Source: Rhodobacteraceae bacterium UBA6213 (GTDB lineage: Bacteria > Pseudomonadota > Alphaproteobacteria > Rhodobacterales > Rhodobacteraceae). From it: 28,457 nt of DNA. Shown here piece by piece: positions 24,894 through 28,457 of this stretch. The translations under genes and the position numbers were made by a program. The stretch covers positions 1 through 28,457 of the forward strand of contig DISJ01000004.1 of assembly GCA_002421605.1 (NCBI GenBank). The letters are read 5' to 3'. Positions within the stretch are counted from its first letter, which is position 1; the number at the start of each line of letters is the position of its first letter. The notes under the pieces were generated by a model. That model was not told the DNA's origin, searched no databases, and was given only the letters and a program-made list of their open reading frames with translations.

Positions 24894-25372
24894 GTCAGTG
24901 CACCCGACCAATTTTTCAGCACACCCCATGGCAGCGGGGCAGACATCAGTTGATAAAAAAAGATGTGAAAGATCAGCGTGCCGAAAACCGCAATGGCCGC
25001 CGCCAGGTTCGCGCGGCGTTCAAACCAGTAAATTAACACAAACAGCAGAATTGGCGTCAGCAGCAGAAACCCAACCGCATTGATGAACAGAATATAGGCT
25101 CCGACTACGCTGACGATCAGCAAAAACCCGAAAGCACCTCGGATGCCCTGCCCGCGCAGTTGCACCAGTCCTTCAACCGCGCCGCCTTGGAATGCAATGC
25201 GCCGGATGATCAAGAACAGGCCAGCGAGCATCAATCCGCCGCCTGCAATCGAGGGGAAAAACCCCGGACCATATTCGATATGGGCAATCTGTGTCATCCC
25301 GCGAGAGGCAATGATCATCGCGAGCCCAAGTATCACGGCTAACAAGCCATTCAGGCTGTCATCAAGTTTCAT
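24887..25372 (-). CDS. tctB: tripartite tricarboxylate transporter small permease TctB
   Basis: A 161-aa protein with four predicted transmembrane helices; EYGPGFFPSIAGGGLMLAGL (33-52) is a typical TctB segment. ATG 25372 follows tctC after a 75-nt gap that contains a strong hairpin. It works with TctA and TctC. Confidence 0.9.
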   Translation of the reverse strand: MKLDDSLNGLLAVILGLAMIIASRGMTQIAHIEYGPGFFPSIAGGGLMLAGLFLIIRRIAFQGGAVEGLVQLRGQGIRGAFGFLLIVSVVGAYILFINAVGFLLLTPILLFVLIYWFERRANLAAAIAVFGTLIFHIFFYQLMSAPLPWGVLKNWSGALTW

Positions 25373-25408
25373 GCGAATTGGACCTACGCTAGGGGCGTGA
25401 GCAATTGC

Positions 25409-25441
25409 GCGCGCGCAGTAAACACCGCTTACTGCGCGCGC
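25409..25441 (-). promoter_or_regulatory. strong hairpin between tctC and tctB
   Basis: Perfect 13-bp arms GCGCGCGCAGTAA (25409-25421) and TTACTGCGCGCGC (25429-25441) with a 7-nt loop, directly after the tctC stop. No T-run follows in the direction of transcription. It is placed to protect the tctC transcript or reduce readthrough, as binding protein is needed in excess. Confidence 0.75.
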
Positions 25442-25447
25442 CGTTTC

Positions 25448-26419
25448 TCAGAGCCCAAGCGCGCCGATGATGCTGCGCACTTCGGTCTGCTGCTCTTCCA
25501 TGTACGCACCAAAGTCGCCCGAATCGCGCCATTTGATGCCGAAGCCGCGGTCGGTCATCTCCTTGCGCCAGTCTTCGGATTCAACGATCTCCTTCATCGC
25601 CGCTTCCAGCCGTCCGGCAATATCTTCCGGCAGTGCGGCCGGGCCAACCAGGCCGCGCCATGCCCCAAGGCTGATATTCAGATCGGCCGCTTCGTTCAGC
25701 GTCGGAATATCGGGAAAGGCTGCAAGCCTTTCTTCTCCGAACACGGCCAACCCCTTGACGCGGCCTGCCTCGATCAGCGCACCAGCTTCCGGCACCGAAC
25801 TCGGCACCACGTCAAAGCCGCCGGCGACCATGTCCTGCAATGCAGCCGCAGCGCCCTGGCCGCTGATCATGCGCACCTTCGACATGTCCACGCCCCATTC
25901 TTTCAGCAAGGTCGCAGCCGCCATCGGCCAAGAACCACCGCAACCGCCGCCACAGGCTATTGTATAGTCGGCAGGGGCGGCCTTGATGGCGTCCAACGCT
26001 TGGGGCAGCGTCTGCCATGCGCTGTCGGCCCGCACATGAAAGCCTGCCGGATCAAAGTTAAACTGCGCAATAGCGATGAAGTTCTCGGCGTCGAAGTCAG
26101 CCTGACCCATCGGTTTGTAATGCGCGAAGTTGTAGATCACGCCTAGCGTGTAGCCGTCGGGGTCGGCGGTCATGATCGAATTGATCCCGACAACGCCCCC
26201 GCCTTGGCCTTGATTGATGATGTTGAAAGGTTGACCGAACTTGTCCTGCAATCGCTGCGCAAGCATCCGCGCCGTTTGATCGGTACCGCCACCGGCACCG
26301 GCCGGCACGACGATCGAAACCGGGCGTTCCGGCCATTCCGCCATCGCCGCGCTCGGCGCGACCGCAATTGTCAGAATAAGCGTCGAGGCAGCCAATAGTT
26401 CAGATGTGATCTTTCGCAC
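25448..26419 (-). CDS. tctC: tripartite tricarboxylate transporter binding protein TctC (GTG start)
   Basis: Periplasmic binding protein (323 aa) of the Bug/TctC family. Signal peptide ends at AMA (about residue 27). The family's ligand loops are seen as WPERPVSIVVPAGAGGGTDQ (29-48) and GQGGGVVG. GTG 26419 is preceded by GGGAGG. It probably binds the sugar acid, D-galactonate or a relative, for the TctAB permease. Confidence 0.92.
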   Translation of the reverse strand: MRKITSELLAASTLILTIAVAPSAAMAEWPERPVSIVVPAGAGGGTDQTARMLAQRLQDKFGQPFNIINQGQGGGVVGINSIMTADPDGYTLGVIYNFAHYKPMGQADFDAENFIAIAQFNFDPAGFHVRADSAWQTLPQALDAIKAAPADYTIACGGGCGGSWPMAAATLLKEWGVDMSKVRMISGQGAAAALQDMVAGGFDVVPSSVPEAGALIEAGRVKGLAVFGEERLAAFPDIPTLNEAADLNISLGAWRGLVGPAALPEDIAGRLEAAMKEIVESEDWRKEMTDRGFGIKWRDSGDFGAYMEEQQTEVRSIIGALGL

Positions 26420-26442
26420 GATTTCCTCCCACAGATTTTGTC

Positions 26443-26461
26443 TGATATACTATGATATATC
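26443..26461. promoter_or_regulatory. candidate GntR operator between tctC and dgoK
   Basis: TGATATA occurs at 26443-26449 and 26453-26459 (10 bp apart), and GATATA pairs with TATATC (26456-26461). The AT-rich palindromic site lies 24 nt from the tctC start and upstream of dgoK, fitting control of both transcripts by the GntR protein. Confidence 0.55.
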
Positions 26462-26602
26462 TTTCTGAAGTTATTTGTGTCAAGAAATCAAAAAACTGCC
26501 GATGCTGCGCGACGCAACCACCTTACTACCTTCATCGATCGGTCTCGCACGAGGCCGGCGAAGCCAAAACAGCCGCCCCCTCGCCTCTACGAAAGTCCTG
26601 AC

Positions 26603-27559
26603 ATGCGACCAGTTGATAGCCTCACCCCTGCCTGGATTGTCGTGGACTGGGGCACGACGTCGTTTCGTGCGGCGCTGGTGACGCTGGCGGGGACGGTACT
26701 CGCGCAGATCGAGACGCCGGAGGGGATTCAGGTGATCCCTGACCGCGCCTATGAACCGGTGCTGATGCGCGCGCTCGAAGGTTGGTTTGCGGCACATGGC
26801 CCGCTTCCGGTGGTGGCGCTCGGGATGATCACCAGCCGCACCGGTTGGGTCGAGGTGCCTTACGTTTGCTGCCCCGCGCGCGCCGCCGACCTTGCCGCCG
26901 GGACCTTCCGCCAGACGCTGCCGAACGGGGCGAAGCTGATCTTCCTGGCCGGGTTGACCGACCCTGCCCGAAAGCCTTTTGCCGATGTGATGCGTGGCGA
27001 GGAAACTCAGATTCTGGGCTTCGGCGTGGCGCGCGATGCGACTCTGGTGCTGCCGGGAACCCATTCGAAATGGGCGCGCCTGCGGAGTGGCGCGATCGAA
27101 AGCTTTCAGACCTTCGTGACCGGCGAGATATTTGCGCTTTTGTCGCAACACTCCTTCATCGCCAAAGCGGGCGCCGGACAAAATGACCCACCCGACTGGG
27201 CCGCTTTCGATAGCGGCGTTGCCGAGGCCGCGTCCGAGGGCGCTTATGCCGACGCATTCCTGTCGTTGCTGTTTTCAGTGCGAACCGGAATGCTGGCGGG
27301 CGCGCTTGGCGCAAGCCAGATCCTCGACTATGTTTCGGGTTTGGTGATCGGTCATGAGTTTCGCGAGGCGCGTGGGCAAGGCTGGTTCAAGACCGGCGAT
27401 GCCATTGGCATCGTTGGCAATGACCAGCTGAACCTTCGCTACGGCAAGGTCGCGCAGGCGTTTGGCCTAAAAGTACTCGACGGCGGCGAAGGCGCGGCAA
27501 TCGCAGGTGCGATGGTTTTGTGCAGACTATTTGACAAGGAAAGTCCTGATGCTGATTGA
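26603..27559 (+). CDS. dgoK: 2-dehydro-3-deoxygalactonokinase DgoK
   Basis: A 318-aa kinase that phosphorylates 2-keto-3-deoxygalactonate at C6. The N-terminal nucleotide-binding segment reads WIVVDWGTTSFRAAL (11-25); further family blocks are ALGMITSRTGWVEVPY, LPGTHSKWARL and IVGNDQLNLRYGKVAQAFGL. ATG 26603 is chosen as the start that gives the family N-terminus; the ribosome site is weak (GAAAG). It overlaps dgoA by 11 nt and faces away from the tct operon. Confidence 0.92.
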   Translation: MRPVDSLTPAWIVVDWGTTSFRAALVTLAGTVLAQIETPEGIQVIPDRAYEPVLMRALEGWFAAHGPLPVVALGMITSRTGWVEVPYVCCPARAADLAAGTFRQTLPNGAKLIFLAGLTDPARKPFADVMRGEETQILGFGVARDATLVLPGTHSKWARLRSGAIESFQTFVTGEIFALLSQHSFIAKAGAGQNDPPDWAAFDSGVAEAASEGAYADAFLSLLFSVRTGMLAGALGASQILDYVSGLVIGHEFREARGQGWFKTGDAIGIVGNDQLNLRYGKVAQAFGLKVLDGGEGAAIAGAMVLCRLFDKESPDAD

Positions 27560-28187
27560 TGCCATCACCCGTTGCCCGCTGATCGCGATTCTGCGAGGCT
27601 TGCGCCCCGACGAGTCAGAAGCGATTGGCGCGGCGCTGATCGAGGCGGGCATCGGCATGATCGAAGTGCCGCTGAATTCGCCCGAGCCCTTTGACAGCAT
27701 CCGCCGCCTTGCCCGCAGCTTTGGCGACAAAGTACTGATCGGTGCCGGCACCGTGACCCGGGTCGACGACGTGGCGCGCTTGCGCGCCGTCGGGGGCCGG
27801 TTGGTGGTGTCACCCAATGCGGATGTTCGGGTGATTGCCGCGGCAAAGGCCGATGGCTTGATTGCTATTCCGGGCGTTGCAACCCCGACCGAGGCGTTTT
27901 ACGCGCTCGAAGCGGGAGCAGATGCGCTCAAGCTCTTCCCGGCCGAAATTCTTGGCCCCGCTGCCCTTCGCGCCTGGCGCGCGGTTCTGCCCAAGGACAG
28001 TTTGCTGATCCCGGTCGGCGGCGTAGATGAATCTACAATTGCTGACTGGCACCTCGCTGGCGCAAGCGCTTTCGGCATCGGTGGCGCAATTTACAAGCCC
28101 GGAATGACAGCCAAAGAGGTCGTCGACAGGTCACGCCGATTGCTCGCGGCGTGTCCGTCGTCGAATGATTTGGAACAGGCGGTCTGA
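27549..28187 (+). CDS. dgoA: 2-dehydro-3-deoxy-6-phosphogalactonate aldolase DgoA
   Basis: Class I aldolase (212 aa) splitting KDPGal to pyruvate and glyceraldehyde 3-phosphate. Schiff-base lysine K128 lies in DALKLFPAE, catalytic Glu is E39 (IEVPLNSP), and R16 is in ILRGL. ATG 27549 has AAGGAAAG upstream and overlaps the end of dgoK. The dehydratase function is not fused here: DgoD is separate. Confidence 0.92.
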   Translation: MLIDAITRCPLIAILRGLRPDESEAIGAALIEAGIGMIEVPLNSPEPFDSIRRLARSFGDKVLIGAGTVTRVDDVARLRAVGGRLVVSPNADVRVIAAAKADGLIAIPGVATPTEAFYALEAGADALKLFPAEILGPAALRAWRAVLPKDSLLIPVGGVDESTIADWHLAGASAFGIGGAIYKPGMTAKEVVDRSRRLLAACPSSNDLEQAV

Positions 28188-28223
28188 TTTTGGAGCAGAA
28201 GGCGCGGGCTCATCGGTTTCATT

Positions 28224-28457
28224 TTATGCTGCTTGACGCTGGTGGTTCAAGCGGCGGTTTTGGATGGTTTGGTGTTTGATGCGCCTCCTCTCAGCCAGGA
28301 TGGTTTCGCCGCGCCCGAAGTAGACGTCGGCGGGGGAGAGGTTCCCGATGCTTTCATGATATCGACGGTTGTTGTAGTGGTCGATGAAGGCAGCGATGGC
28401 GGCTTCAAGTTCCCCTTCGAAGAAGTAGTTTTCGAGCAGGATGCGGTTCTTCAGGGT
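28224..28457 (-). CDS. IS3-family transposase OrfB, C-terminal part (rest outside window)
   Basis: The last 77 residues of an integrase-type transposase are present: TLKNRILLENYFFEGELEAA, then HYNNRRYHES and LSPADVYFGRGE, stop TAA at 28226-28224. These blocks are typical of IS3-family OrfB near its C-terminus (YNxxRxHxSL and LTPADVYFGR). The IS end lies between 28188 and 28223, so the element abuts dgoA. Whether it is complete depends on sequence outside. Confidence 0.85.
   Translation of the reverse strand, partial: TLKNRILLENYFFEGELEAAIAAFIDHYNNRRYHESIGNLSPADVYFGRGETILAERRRIKHQTIQNRRLNHQRQAA

Overview
The window looks like accessory DNA from an alphaproteobacterium, probably a Rhodobacteraceae relative. 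This is inferred from high GC, TRAP and tripartite tricarboxylate (TTT) transporters beside sugar-acid catabolic genes, GTG/TTG starts and tightly overlapping operons. I could run no searches, so taxonomy and family names rest on recognised motifs.

Layout: (A) 1-5335, leftward: a TAT-exported TorA/DMSO-reductase-family molybdoenzyme (cut by the window edge) and a NosR-like flavin/iron-sulfur membrane protein with a perfect FNR-type box upstream. (B) 5336-6713: decayed DNA with an IS3-family OrfA fragment and a broken phage lysis cassette (endolysin tail, frameshifted inner spanin, overlapping outer-spanin lipoprotein). (C) 6714-15693, leftward: an operon pdxA2, dctP, dctQ, dctM, FAD oxidoreductase, a possible 26-aa ORF, fumarate-reductase-like FAD protein, DeoR regulator, four-carbon sugar-acid kinase. 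A DeoR-like direct-repeat operator precedes pdxA2. (D) 15752-16675: IS3-family fragments, a tRNA-Met relic and a possible LysR relic. (E) 16676-18834, rightward: a second FNR-like box, dihaem cytochrome c, tetrahaem NapC/NirT protein and a membrane-anchored LuxR-type regulator. (F) 18835-19704: no gene; a cluster of ACAGGGAA motifs. (G) 19705-28187: a D-galactonate-type locus. Leftward are tctC, tctB, tctA, gntR, a 2-hydroxyacid dehydrogenase, a DapA-family lyase and dgoD; rightward are dgoK and dgoA. (H) 28224-28457: the 3' end of an IS3-family transposase.

How it works: A and E together would make an oxygen-regulated quinol-to-periplasm chain feeding a molybdoenzyme. Their FNR boxes face outward and are separated by 11.3 kb flanked by IS, tRNA and phage debris, so C may have been inserted into a once compact divergent respiratory cluster. 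C should import and degrade a C4 sugar acid (D-threonate or D-erythronate type) to dihydroxyacetone phosphate, but carries two FAD enzymes the known route does not need. G should take up D-galactonate or a relative and split it to pyruvate and glyceraldehyde 3-phosphate, with two extra enzymes suggesting a side branch. Both transport operons have a strong hairpin directly after the binding-protein gene.
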